Shown here: in pieces, positions 44,159 through 51,908 of the stretch
Layout: the number at the start of each line of letters is the position of its first letter
Numbering within the stretch: the first letter of the stretch is position 1
Assembly: GCA_022844165.1 (NCBI GenBank)
Contig: JALHMH010000013.1
Span: 54,045-118,044, forward strand
Source of the DNA: Lysobacterales bacterium
GTDB lineage: Bacteria > Pseudomonadota > Gammaproteobacteria > Xanthomonadales > SZUA-5
Direction of reading: 5' to 3'
Length of the DNA: 64,000 bases
The notes under the pieces: model-generated
The model's input: only the letters and a program-made list of their open reading frames with translations
What the model was told of the DNA's origin: nothing
Database searches by the model: none
Made by a program: the position numbers and the translations under genes

Positions 44159-44590
44159 GTGATCGCTTGGATCAAATCAGTATTGAGGAAGTTTGGACTC
44201 GGCAGACATCCGACCGACGACATCGATCCTGAGCTACTCGGAGTGTTCTTCGATGAGCTTCAGGACATAACGCTAACGCTGGAACGGGCCTTTGCGATCT
44301 GGCGGATTAACGCAGCCGACGAGCGATCGCTGAAGAACCTCCGCCGAGGTTTCCACACAATAAAAAGTTCGGCGAGGTTAGTGGGTGCTGCGGACTTGGG
44401 CGAGTTTTCTCGCCAGTTCGAACTTTTGGCAATCCGCCTTCTGGAGCAGCGGACGAAGGTCTCGCCAACGATCCTCGTCAGTTTCGATCAGGCGATCGCG
44501 CTGTTGCCGGTTTTCGCTAGATCGATGCGCGATCACAAAGCGCCCCCACCGCAAACATACGTGCTCTGCAAGCGGGTAGAGCGCTTGTGA
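44159..44590 (+). CDS. Stand-alone HPt phosphotransfer protein, ChpA type
   Basis: 143 residues, GTG start without a good ribosome site. One HPt domain: DPELLGVFFDELQDITLTLERAFAIW, LRRGFHTIKSSARLVGAADLGEFSRQFE with the phosphorylatable His, then SFDQAIALLPVFARSM. It resembles the fourth HPt of ChpA (FHTLKGSGRLVGALAIGEF) more than the ArcB/BarA type, suggesting it was copied from, or works with, the Pil-Chp relay. It sits away from any kinase, between an aminotransferase and the kor operon, and faces korB convergently. Confidence 0.85.
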   Translation: MIAWIKSVLRKFGLGRHPTDDIDPELLGVFFDELQDITLTLERAFAIWRINAADERSLKNLRRGFHTIKSSARLVGAADLGEFSRQFELLAIRLLEQRTKVSPTILVSFDQAIALLPVFARSMRDHKAPPPQTYVLCKRVERL

Positions 44591-44608
44591 GGCTCTTAGG
44601 CGACTGGT

Positions 44609-45664
44609 TTACCGGAAGCTGGCGTTCAGTTTTTCCAGCACCTCGGCGCCCGGACACAGCGCTGCCGTTTCCAGCTGATTTAAAGGCATCTGCACCGTTG
44701 TCAGATGAGAATGGAAGTCGCGCGATTCAGGGTCGACAAACAACAGACCCGTCACCACCTCGCCTTTTGCGGCATGGTGCGCGATGAAATTCATCGCCCG
44801 CAATCGATCACGCGGATCGTAGTCGGCTTCAAGCTTGCGCAAACGAATCACGCTGCCGTCATGCTGCTCGACGTCGATGACGCCCTCATCGGGTTGAATC
44901 ACTTCAATTGCCGCGCGACCTTCGATGATGTCCAGCCGATTGACCGCATCATTGTGTTCGCGCACATAGTCGTAACTCTTGGTACTTCCGCCGTGGTTGT
45001 TGAAGGCAACGCACGGACTGATGACATCAATAAACGCCGCGCCGCGATGTTTCATCGCCGCCTTGATGAGCGGCACCAGCTGCGCCTTATCGCCGGAGAA
45101 ACTGCGAGCCACAAAACTTGCGCCGAGCTGCAGCGCGAGGCTCACCAGATCCACCGGGCTGTCCGTGTTTTCTGCGCCCTTCTTACTCCTGGAGCCTTGA
45201 TCGGCGGTGGCCGAGAACTGGCCTTTGGTCAGTCCATACACACCATTGTTTTCGACGATGTAGGTCATGTCTACGCCACGCCGCATTGCGTGCACAAACT
45301 GACCAATACCGATGGACGCCGAATCGCCATCGCCCGACACGCCCAGGTACAGTAGATCGCGATTTGCCAAATACGCTCCCGTCAATACCGACGGCATGCG
45401 GCCATGCACCGTGTTAAAGCCGTGCGACTGACCCAGAAAGTAGTCCGGCGTTTTCGACGAACAACCGATTCCCGAAAGTTTGGCCACGCGGTGCGGCTCG
45501 ACATCCAGCTCCCAACATGCCTGAACGATCGAAGCCGAAATCGAATCGTGCCCGCACCCGGCACACAACGTGGAGATCTTTCCCTCGTAGTCGCGGCGCG
45601 TGAACCCAACACGGTTGCGTGTCAACGAGGGGTGGTGAAGTTTGGGTTTGGCGATGTAGGTCAT
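44609..45664 (-). CDS. korB: 2-oxoacid:ferredoxin oxidoreductase, beta subunit
   Basis: 351 residues. The thiamine-diphosphate subunit: STLCAGCGHDSISASIVQA, KLSGIGCSSKTPDYFLG (Cys ligands of the cluster), GVSGDGDSASIGIGQFVHAMRR (Mg/ThDP motif GDGD...N) and YIVENNGVYGLTKGQFSAT. Works with KorA to decarboxylate a 2-oxoacid (2-oxoglutarate is the usual substrate of this subtype) to acyl-CoA, reducing ferredoxin. ATG 45664 is used; the longer track ORF reads into the G-rich inverted repeat upstream. Last gene of the three-gene operon. Confidence 0.92.
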   Translation of the reverse strand: MTYIAKPKLHHPSLTRNRVGFTRRDYEGKISTLCAGCGHDSISASIVQACWELDVEPHRVAKLSGIGCSSKTPDYFLGQSHGFNTVHGRMPSVLTGAYLANRDLLYLGVSGDGDSASIGIGQFVHAMRRGVDMTYIVENNGVYGLTKGQFSATADQGSRSKKGAENTDSPVDLVSLALQLGASFVARSFSGDKAQLVPLIKAAMKHRGAAFIDVISPCVAFNNHGGSTKSYDYVREHNDAVNRLDIIEGRAAIEVIQPDEGVIDVEQHDGSVIRLRKLEADYDPRDRLRAMNFIAHHAAKGEVVTGLLFVDPESRDFHSHLTTVQMPLNQLETAALCPGAEVLEKLNASFR

Positions 45665-45701
45665 GCGTGGGACCCAAACGGAGGCAAGACGGCGACGGAA
45701 A

Positions 45702-45816
45702 TGCGGGGCACGGGACACGGGGCACGGGATATGGGAACTGGTGCCTGTGTCGGCTCGCCAGCCGACCAGAGGCACGACCACTTCCTGTGCCCCTTACCCC
45801 GCCCCCCGTGACCCGC
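45702..45816. repeat. G-rich imperfect inverted repeat between korA and korB
   Basis: Left arm (about 45702-45742) carries GGGGCACGGGACACGGGGC; right arm (about 45777-45815) carries GTGCCCCTTACCCCGCCCCC. A CGGCT-CGCC-AGCCG hairpin sits in the loop. Same type of sequence as the element at 47711-47834 in the other gap of this operon. Confidence 0.6.
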
Positions 45817-45860
45817 TTTTCTGCAGGCTCTTGACCCGCACCGCGCTATTCGAACATCCA

Positions 45861-47678
45861 TCACGCCGCCACCTCCCTTATCGCAATCGCACCCAGGCGC
45901 TCCCGAATCGCACCGGCTATGAAGCGCGCGGTGATCGGCGTACCGTCGTAGTGAAGGATGGGCGTCACGCGTGCAGGGTCCACATCGAAACTGTGAACCA
46001 ACAACGTGCGCAATTGCGCGTCGCGATTCTGCTCAATCAGGAACACATGATCGTGCGCCAGCACAAAGTCGCGCACGGTGTCGGGAAACGGATACGCACG
46101 TATGCGCATCAGATTCAGCGCCAGACCGTCGACGGCAAGGCGCTGCGCGGCCTCATGCATTGATGGACTGGTCGAGCCAAAGTACAGCACGCCGAGCGAC
46201 GTCGGCCGATGCGCGCGCTCGATGATCGGTTGCGGCACCAGTCCCTTCGCTGTTTCGAACTTCCGCTTCAAGCGATGCACATTGTCGAGATAATCCGGGC
46301 CGCGTTCGGAATAGCGAGCGTCGGCATCTTTGGTAGTACCGCGAGTGAAATAGGCGCCGCGCACGGGATGCGTGCCCGGGTAGGTTCGCCACGCGATGCC
46401 GTCACCATCGACGTCACGATAGCGGCCGAAGGGCACACCGCCTTCGAGGGCTTCTGTGTCCAGCACTTTGCCGCGCTGGAGTGTACGCCCCGCATTCCAC
46501 TGTAGCGGCGCGCACAAGCGCTGATTCATACCGATATCGAGATCGAGCATCAGAAACACGGGCGTTTGCAATTTGTCCGCCAGATCCAGCGCATCGGCGG
46601 CGAACGCGAACGATTCGTGTGGATCCTCCGGAAACAGCAGCACGTGCTGAGTGTCACCGTGCGATGCCCATGCGCAGCTCAGAATATCGGCCTGTTGAGT
46701 ACGCGTTGGCATGCCGGTGGACGGCCCACCGCGCTGCACGTTGACAATCGTCGCCGGAATTTCGGCAAAATAGGCGAGGCCCAGGAACTCGGTCATTAAC
46801 GACACGCCCGGCCCACTGGTGGCTGTGAACGCACGCGCGCCATTCCATCCGGCACCGACAACCATGCCAATCGACGCGATCTCGTCCTCTGCCTGAACAA
46901 TCGCGAATTTGCGTTTGCCATCCGCGTCGATCCGGAACTTGTGGCAGTACTTCTCGAAGGCTTCTGCGACCGAGGTCGATGGCGTGATCGGATACCACGC
47001 ACAGACCGTCGCGCCGCCGTACACGCAGCCCAATCCAGCGGCACTGTTGCCATCGATGAAGATGCGGTCACCGACATTGTCCGCGCGGACGACGCCAAAC
47101 TTCAGCGGAAACTTGAGATTGTCCTGAGCCCAGGTGCGGCCCAATCGAAACGCGTCGATATTTGGTTGCGCAAGTTGCGGTTTTCCCTTGTACTGCTCGC
47201 TCAACAGTGCTTCGACCACGGCTGGCTCGATACCGAGCAGCATCGACAGGCCACCCAGATACAGAACGTTCTTCAACAGCTGGCGCTGGCGCGGGTCGTC
47301 GTAGTGTTTGACGCACAGTGCGGACAACGGCATGCCGATGATTTCGATATCGCCCCGCATGCCCTGCGGCAATGGCTTGGTCGAATCAAAAAATAGATAC
47401 CCGCCCGCCTCGATCTCGCGCACATCCGCGTCCCATGTCTGCGGGTTCATCGCCACCATCAAATCGACGCCGCCACGCCTCCCCAGGTGCCCGGCAGCAC
47501 TGACGCGCACTTCGTACCAGGTTGGTAGACCTTGGATATTCGAAGGAAAAATGTTCCGCGGACTCACTGGTACGCCCATGCGCAAAATCGCTTTAGCGAA
47601 TAGCTCATTCGCCGAAGCCGAGCCAGAGCCGTTGACGTTGGCGAACTTGATGACGAAGTCGTTGGTGGAAGCGGTCAT
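45861..47678 (-). CDS. korA: 2-oxoacid:acceptor oxidoreductase, fused gamma-alpha subunit
   Basis: 605 residues. Residues about 5-195 are the gamma domain (FVIKFANVNGSGSASANELFAKAI, SAAGHLGRRGGVDLMVAMNP). Residues about 210-605 form the alpha pyrimidine-binding domain: GNSAAGLGCVYGGATVCAWYPITPSTSVAE, EDEIASIGMVVGAGWNGARAFTATSGPGVSLMTEF, VNVQRGGPSTGMPTRTQQADI. Pairs with KorB. AGGAGG lies 10 bp before the ATG. Middle gene of the operon; both flanking gaps (about 160 and 196 bp) contain G-rich inverted repeats, which is long for an operon in this compact region. Confidence 0.93.
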   Translation of the reverse strand: MTASTNDFVIKFANVNGSGSASANELFAKAILRMGVPVSPRNIFPSNIQGLPTWYEVRVSAAGHLGRRGGVDLMVAMNPQTWDADVREIEAGGYLFFDSTKPLPQGMRGDIEIIGMPLSALCVKHYDDPRQRQLLKNVLYLGGLSMLLGIEPAVVEALLSEQYKGKPQLAQPNIDAFRLGRTWAQDNLKFPLKFGVVRADNVGDRIFIDGNSAAGLGCVYGGATVCAWYPITPSTSVAEAFEKYCHKFRIDADGKRKFAIVQAEDEIASIGMVVGAGWNGARAFTATSGPGVSLMTEFLGLAYFAEIPATIVNVQRGGPSTGMPTRTQQADILSCAWASHGDTQHVLLFPEDPHESFAFAADALDLADKLQTPVFLMLDLDIGMNQRLCAPLQWNAGRTLQRGKVLDTEALEGGVPFGRYRDVDGDGIAWRTYPGTHPVRGAYFTRGTTKDADARYSERGPDYLDNVHRLKRKFETAKGLVPQPIIERAHRPTSLGVLYFGSTSPSMHEAAQRLAVDGLALNLMRIRAYPFPDTVRDFVLAHDHVFLIEQNRDAQLRTLLVHSFDVDPARVTPILHYDGTPITARFIAGAIRERLGAIAIREVAA

Positions 47679-47710
47679 GGCGCGGGCGCCTCCTGGGGCG
47701 CTTCAAAAGC

Positions 47711-47834
47711 GGGGCTCGGGGCACGGGGTACGGGGTACGGGAATTTGTGCAGCGCCTTCGCGCTCCGGGCATATGGCAAACGCACAGAGGCTAGAGCCAA
47801 ATTCTCGGGCCCCGCGCCCCGTGCCCCGTGCCCC
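47711..47834. repeat. Long G-rich inverted repeat between the flavoprotein gene and korA
   Basis: Arms of exactly 36 nt (47711-47746 and 47799-47834) match at about 30 of 36 positions, with G-T wobbles at some others: GGGGCTCGGGGCACGGGG on the left, CCCCGTGCCCCGTGCCCC on the right, loop 52 nt. In RNA this would be a very stable stem inside the operon transcript. GGGGTAC/GGGGCAC heptamers are repeated within each arm. Confidence 0.75.
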
Positions 47835-47837
47835 ACT

Positions 47838-49625
47838 TCACGCCGCATGCGTCATCTCCAACAAAAACTTCTGCATATCCCATGCCCCGGTCGGGCAGCG
47901 CTCTGCGCAGAGCCCGCAGTGCAGGCAAAGGTCCTCGTCCTTGATCATCGACCTGCCTGTCTTCAAACCATCGGCCACGTACAAATCCTGAGTGAGGTTC
48001 TTCGCCGGCGCCATCAGTCGTGCACGCAAATCCGACTCGTCGCCGTTGACCGTGAAAGTGATGCAATCCATCGGGCAGATATCGACACACGCGTCGCACT
48101 CAATGCACTTATTAAGCGTGAATACCGTTTGCACGTCGCAGTTCAGACAGCGCTGGGCTTCTTTGAACGCGAGCTTCGGATCGAAGCCGAGCTCTACTTC
48201 GGTCTTGATGTTGTTCAGTGTGATCTCACTCGGCGCCCATGGCACTTTGTTGCGCGCAGCATTGTTGATGTCGTTGTCGTAGCTCCATTCGTGGATGCCC
48301 ATCTTTTGCGACACCAAGGTCACGCCGGGCGCTGGACGCGGCAGCAGCGACTCACCGCGCACGAATCGATCGATGCTGATCGCCGCCTCGTGGCCGTGCG
48401 CCACGGCCCAAATGATGTTCTTCGGTCCGAACGCAGCATCACCACCAAAAAACACGTTGGGCAAAGTCGACTGGTGCGTTGCGGCATCGAGTACCGGCAA
48501 TCCCCAACGATCAAACTCCAGCCCGAGATCGCGCTCGATCCACGGGAAGGCGTTTTCCTGGCCGACCGCGATCAACACATCATCGCAATCGATCACCACA
48601 TCGCCCTCGCCCGTTGGCACCAACTGCCGCTGCCCACGCGCATCAAGTTCCGGCTTTACTGGCTGAAAACGCATGCCGATCAGACGCCCTTGGTCGTGCA
48701 GGAACTCCAGCGGAACAAGGAAATTGCGAATCGGGATGCCCTCATGGATCGCGTCCTCTTTTTCCCAGGGGCTGGCTTTCATTTCTTCGAAGCCCGAGCG
48801 CACCGCCACGGTCACCTCGAGCCCACCCAGGCGCCGCGCCGAGCGACAGCAGTCCATCGCCGTATTGCCGCCGCCAAGCACAATCACGCGGCGACCGATC
48901 TCTGCGATATGACCGAAGGAAACCGATGCCAGCCAGTCGATGCCGAGGTGAATATTCGCCTTGGCTTCGGCGCGTCCCGGTAGCAGCAAGTCTCGCCCAC
49001 GCGGAGCGCCACAGCCAATGAACACCGCATCAAAACCCTGATCGATCAACGCACCAAGCGAATCTATTCGTTGCCCGGCTATGAAGTGCACATGCCCACG
49101 CGTCGCGTAAGCGACTTCTTCATCGATGACACTCTCCGGCAGACGAAATCGCGGAATCTGGGAGCGAATAAAGCCGCCCGCCTTTGCTTCGGCATCGAAG
49201 ATCGTGATCTCGTATCCCAGCGGGGCCAGATCGCGCGCCACGGTCAAAGATGCGGGGCCCGCACCCACACAGGCAATACGCTTGCCGTTTGGTGGTACGT
49301 CAAGCGGCGGCATCAAAGACGAGATATCGCCCTTGTAGTCCGCGGCCACGCGTTTAAGCCGGCAAATCGCCACCGGCTCCGGTGCATGACCGGCGCTTTC
49401 TTCCACCCGTCCACGCCGACATGCCGGCTCGCACGGCCGATCGCAGGTGCGCCCCAGGATCCCCGGAAACACATTCGATTTCCAGTTCACCATGTACGCG
49501 TCCGCGTAACGCTCCGCAGCGATCAGGCGGATGTATTCCGGGACCGGCGTGTGCGCAGGACATGCCCACTGACAATCGACGACCTTATGGAAGTAATTCG
49601 GCGCACCGATATCCGTCGACTGCAT
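47838..49625 (-). CDS. FAD/NAD(P)-dependent oxidoreductase (GltD-like) with two C-terminal [4Fe-4S] motifs, Kor partner
   Basis: 595 residues. N-terminal GltD-type Fe-S region (CQWACPAHTPVPEYI, CDRPCEPACRRG), Rossmann motifs RIACVGAGPASLTVA (FAD) and RVIVLGGGNTAMDCCRS (NADPH), FGGDAAFGPKNIIWAVAHGHEAA (FAD end motif), and a ferredoxin-like tail with CIECDACVDICPMDC and CLHCGLCAERCPTGAW. Probably moves electrons between Kor/ferredoxin and NAD(P)H. ATG 49625 with GGGAGGG upstream is chosen; the track ORF start at 49808 lies in the upstream copy-B repeat. First gene of the kor operon. Confidence 0.9.
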   Translation of the reverse strand: MQSTDIGAPNYFHKVVDCQWACPAHTPVPEYIRLIAAERYADAYMVNWKSNVFPGILGRTCDRPCEPACRRGRVEESAGHAPEPVAICRLKRVAADYKGDISSLMPPLDVPPNGKRIACVGAGPASLTVARDLAPLGYEITIFDAEAKAGGFIRSQIPRFRLPESVIDEEVAYATRGHVHFIAGQRIDSLGALIDQGFDAVFIGCGAPRGRDLLLPGRAEAKANIHLGIDWLASVSFGHIAEIGRRVIVLGGGNTAMDCCRSARRLGGLEVTVAVRSGFEEMKASPWEKEDAIHEGIPIRNFLVPLEFLHDQGRLIGMRFQPVKPELDARGQRQLVPTGEGDVVIDCDDVLIAVGQENAFPWIERDLGLEFDRWGLPVLDAATHQSTLPNVFFGGDAAFGPKNIIWAVAHGHEAAISIDRFVRGESLLPRPAPGVTLVSQKMGIHEWSYDNDINNAARNKVPWAPSEITLNNIKTEVELGFDPKLAFKEAQRCLNCDVQTVFTLNKCIECDACVDICPMDCITFTVNGDESDLRARLMAPAKNLTQDLYVADGLKTGRSMIKDEDLCLHCGLCAERCPTGAWDMQKFLLEMTHAA

Positions 49626-49682
49626 TGAGAGCCCTCCCGGCCCGGCTGTCACCGGCGTGCAATGTACGGGATTGGCCACAGA

Positions 49683-49926
49683 GATTCCAGCGAGGCTTCG
49701 CCTCAGACCGCCGAGCATTGCTGGCTTCGTCCGACAGCGTACTCGCCACAACCCCGCGCTTCGTATTTCCGGCCCAGCGGCGCAGCCGCCGGGCGTTCGA
49801 CTCGGCACACGCCTGCGGCGTGTCAGCGCCGAGTCTCACCCCCATGACTCAAGGGGCTGCAAAAGCCAAAGCCGCTCCGCAGCGAATTTGACTCAAATGT
49901 ACAGATCCGGCTCCGTCAAGGACGCT
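49683..49926 (-). repeat. Dispersed three-hairpin intergenic repeat, copy B
   Basis: Reads on the minus strand TCCTTGACGGAGCCGGATC, TTTGAGTCAAATT, GGAGCGGCTTTGGCTTTTG, then the ACACGCC/GGCGTGT and GCGGC/GCCGC hairpins, very similar to copy A end to end. It fills more than half of the 450-bp divergent gap between the kor operon and the secreted hydrolase, so it may lie inside the kor leader or promoter region. The remainder of the gap shows only the hydrolase ribosome site. Confidence 0.8.
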
Positions 49927-50075
49927 AGTGAGGTGCGTGTTGATTGGAAGCTGCATCTGGCTGGCGCGACGACACATGGCACTGACGTTTTTTGCCCAGA
50001 GAAATTGCTGTCGTTTCTCCCGCGTCCATACGAATCCGGAGTCGATGCATCCCGCATCGGCCATTGGAGACCACC

Positions 50076-51689
50076 ATGATGGACCAACGTCGCGAACGAC
50101 CGCGCGCGCGTTCCGGACTTCGTAGCAGCCTCTTCGCATGTGCGTTAGCTGCGGCAGGCAACGCGAGCTCGCAAATCGTCGGAATCGCAATTCCACCTGA
50201 CCCTTGCGTCGAAACAACGTTCAATCCGCCTCCTGTCGAGATCACCAACCTCCCTCCCCCTTCAGGTGCTGGAGACTTTTTCGCCGGCATTCGTGTGTAT
50301 GTGGATCCTGCGCAGCCACCGGCTCTTTCTGCCAGCGCTATGGTGCTGATCGTCAACGGCAACGGCTTTAACCAATCCGACTACACCAGCTATGCCACCT
50401 ATCTTGCCCGGCAAGGCTTCACAGTTGCAGTGGCACGCCGCCCAAGCGGCGTCGCCTACGACGTCGACGACTTCGTACTCGATTCGCTCGCACTGGTTTT
50501 TGAAGAACAAGATCTTGCGAACGATACGAAAATTGCACTGATCGGGCACAGCGTCGGCGGCAGCACGGTTCTGAATGCTGCGGTTCGCAACCGCACCATC
50601 GGGGCTGGCTTCAATATCGATGCAGTGGTGACACTTGCGCCGTCCATCAGCGCATCAACGGCCAACCTCACGCGCACGCACGCGGATGCGCTGTTGACCA
50701 TCTTCGGTTCGCAGGATCAAGACGTCGAAGGCCTGGGCAACCAGGCAAACGACGCCTTCGCGGTTTACGACCGCAGCGATCACGAAGGCAACAGCACTTG
50801 CCACGGTAACGGCTTCTGTTTTGCGACACCGACGATCGACAAACGCATGCTGTTCATACACGGGGCCGATCACGCGAGCCTCGTGAATGCCGTCAAACTC
50901 TGCAACTTCGGCGCGTGCGAGTTTCCGCAAAAGGCCTTTATCAGCAAGTCCAACCAGTACTGCATCGCGCGCGGTTACACCAACGCATTCCTGCGTCGAC
51001 ATTTGCGCGGCGAGACCATTTATCAGGGCATGCTCGAAGGCCGTTATCGACCGCCCTCGATCGCGGGTGTCACCTCGAACGCCATCGATGCACAAGCCAA
51101 CCCGATCGGCTCGGCGCTGCGAATGAGCCTGCAGCAGAGCCCCAAATTGCGCAGTGTGATCGAAAACTTCGAAGACGAAGCCTGGTCTCTGAGCCATCAT
51201 TCGCCCCAGGTGCAACTGCAGCTGCTGCAACCCGAACAACTCATCGGCGGCACCAGCAATGTACGTCATGTCAGTCACGCGCTGGCAGTCGGTTGGACAA
51301 ACAAACCGACGTGGCATTACCTTGGCTTCACTGTTCCAGCTGGTCGCCGCAACGTCGGCAATTTCGCACGAGTCGCGCTGCGTGTCGGACAACTACACCA
51401 GAACAGCGCTGCCACGGCCAACGTTGCGAACGTCGCAACGTCGATCATGCTTGGCATTCATGATGGCGACGACACCAGCTGGCGCTGGGCACAGGATTAC
51501 GCCGCGATCCCGGCCAACGATTTCCGGCCGGGCAACGACTACACGCACAGTGTCATGAACACCGTTGCCGTTCCGCTCAGTGCCTATATTGGCGTTGACA
51601 AGTCCGATATCCGCTCGGTCATCCTGGCCTTTCCGCCAAACACCAAAGGGACACTGATCATCGACAACCTGGAGTGGTTCAAGGAGTAA
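50076..51689 (+). CDS. Secreted alpha/beta-hydrolase with C-terminal beta-sandwich domain
   Basis: 537 residues. GGAGA 5 bp before the ATG decides the start; the protein begins MMDQRRERPRARSGLRSSLF with a signal sequence ending near AGNASSQ. The catalytic domain has the nucleophile elbow IALIGHSVGGSTVLNAA, an oxyanion region MVLIVNGNGFNQSDYTSYA, and MLFIHGADHASLVN with the likely His. Several cysteines (CVETT, STCHGNGFC, CNFGACEF) suggest disulfides. The last ~190 residues (ENFEDEAWSLSHH to GTLIIDNLEWFKE) look like a carbohydrate-binding-type beta-sandwich. Probably an extracellular esterase/lipase of unknown substrate. Confidence 0.8.
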   Translation: MMDQRRERPRARSGLRSSLFACALAAAGNASSQIVGIAIPPDPCVETTFNPPPVEITNLPPPSGAGDFFAGIRVYVDPAQPPALSASAMVLIVNGNGFNQSDYTSYATYLARQGFTVAVARRPSGVAYDVDDFVLDSLALVFEEQDLANDTKIALIGHSVGGSTVLNAAVRNRTIGAGFNIDAVVTLAPSISASTANLTRTHADALLTIFGSQDQDVEGLGNQANDAFAVYDRSDHEGNSTCHGNGFCFATPTIDKRMLFIHGADHASLVNAVKLCNFGACEFPQKAFISKSNQYCIARGYTNAFLRRHLRGETIYQGMLEGRYRPPSIAGVTSNAIDAQANPIGSALRMSLQQSPKLRSVIENFEDEAWSLSHHSPQVQLQLLQPEQLIGGTSNVRHVSHALAVGWTNKPTWHYLGFTVPAGRRNVGNFARVALRVGQLHQNSAATANVANVATSIMLGIHDGDDTSWRWAQDYAAIPANDFRPGNDYTHSVMNTVAVPLSAYIGVDKSDIRSVILAFPPNTKGTLIIDNLEWFKE

Positions 51690-51722
51690 TCGGACGAACG
51701 GTTTCGACGAGTTCGTAGTGAG

Positions 51723-51782
51723 CCCAGGTTGATTCCTGGGACGACACACCGGCCGGCGCGCTGCACCTTCGCAGCGCGCCGG
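51723..51782 (+). terminator. Double hairpin after the hydrolase gene
   Basis: CCCAGG-TTGATT-CCTGGG (51723-51740) and a 12-bp perfect stem CCGGCGCGCTGC-ACCTTC-GCAGCGCGCCGG (51753-51782). No T run, so termination is probable but not certain. Confidence 0.55.
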
Positions 51783-51908
51783 AACCTGGCGCGAAGATGT
51801 CAGAATCTGCGAGATTTGCGCGCTATCGAATTGCCCTATTTGATGGGAAGATCACAGTCGGCCGGAGCGCTTGCTCGGCCTTCAACCAATCATCGACAGG
51901 GGAAAGTC

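Noticed and set aside
47745-48983. 412-codon plus-strand ORF
   Set aside because: Antisense shadow of the kor flavoprotein, rich in Arg/His, no domain pattern.
49626-49808. N-terminal extension of the kor flavoprotein
   Set aside because: It reads into dispersed repeat copy B; ATG 49625 has a strong ribosome site and the family N-terminus.
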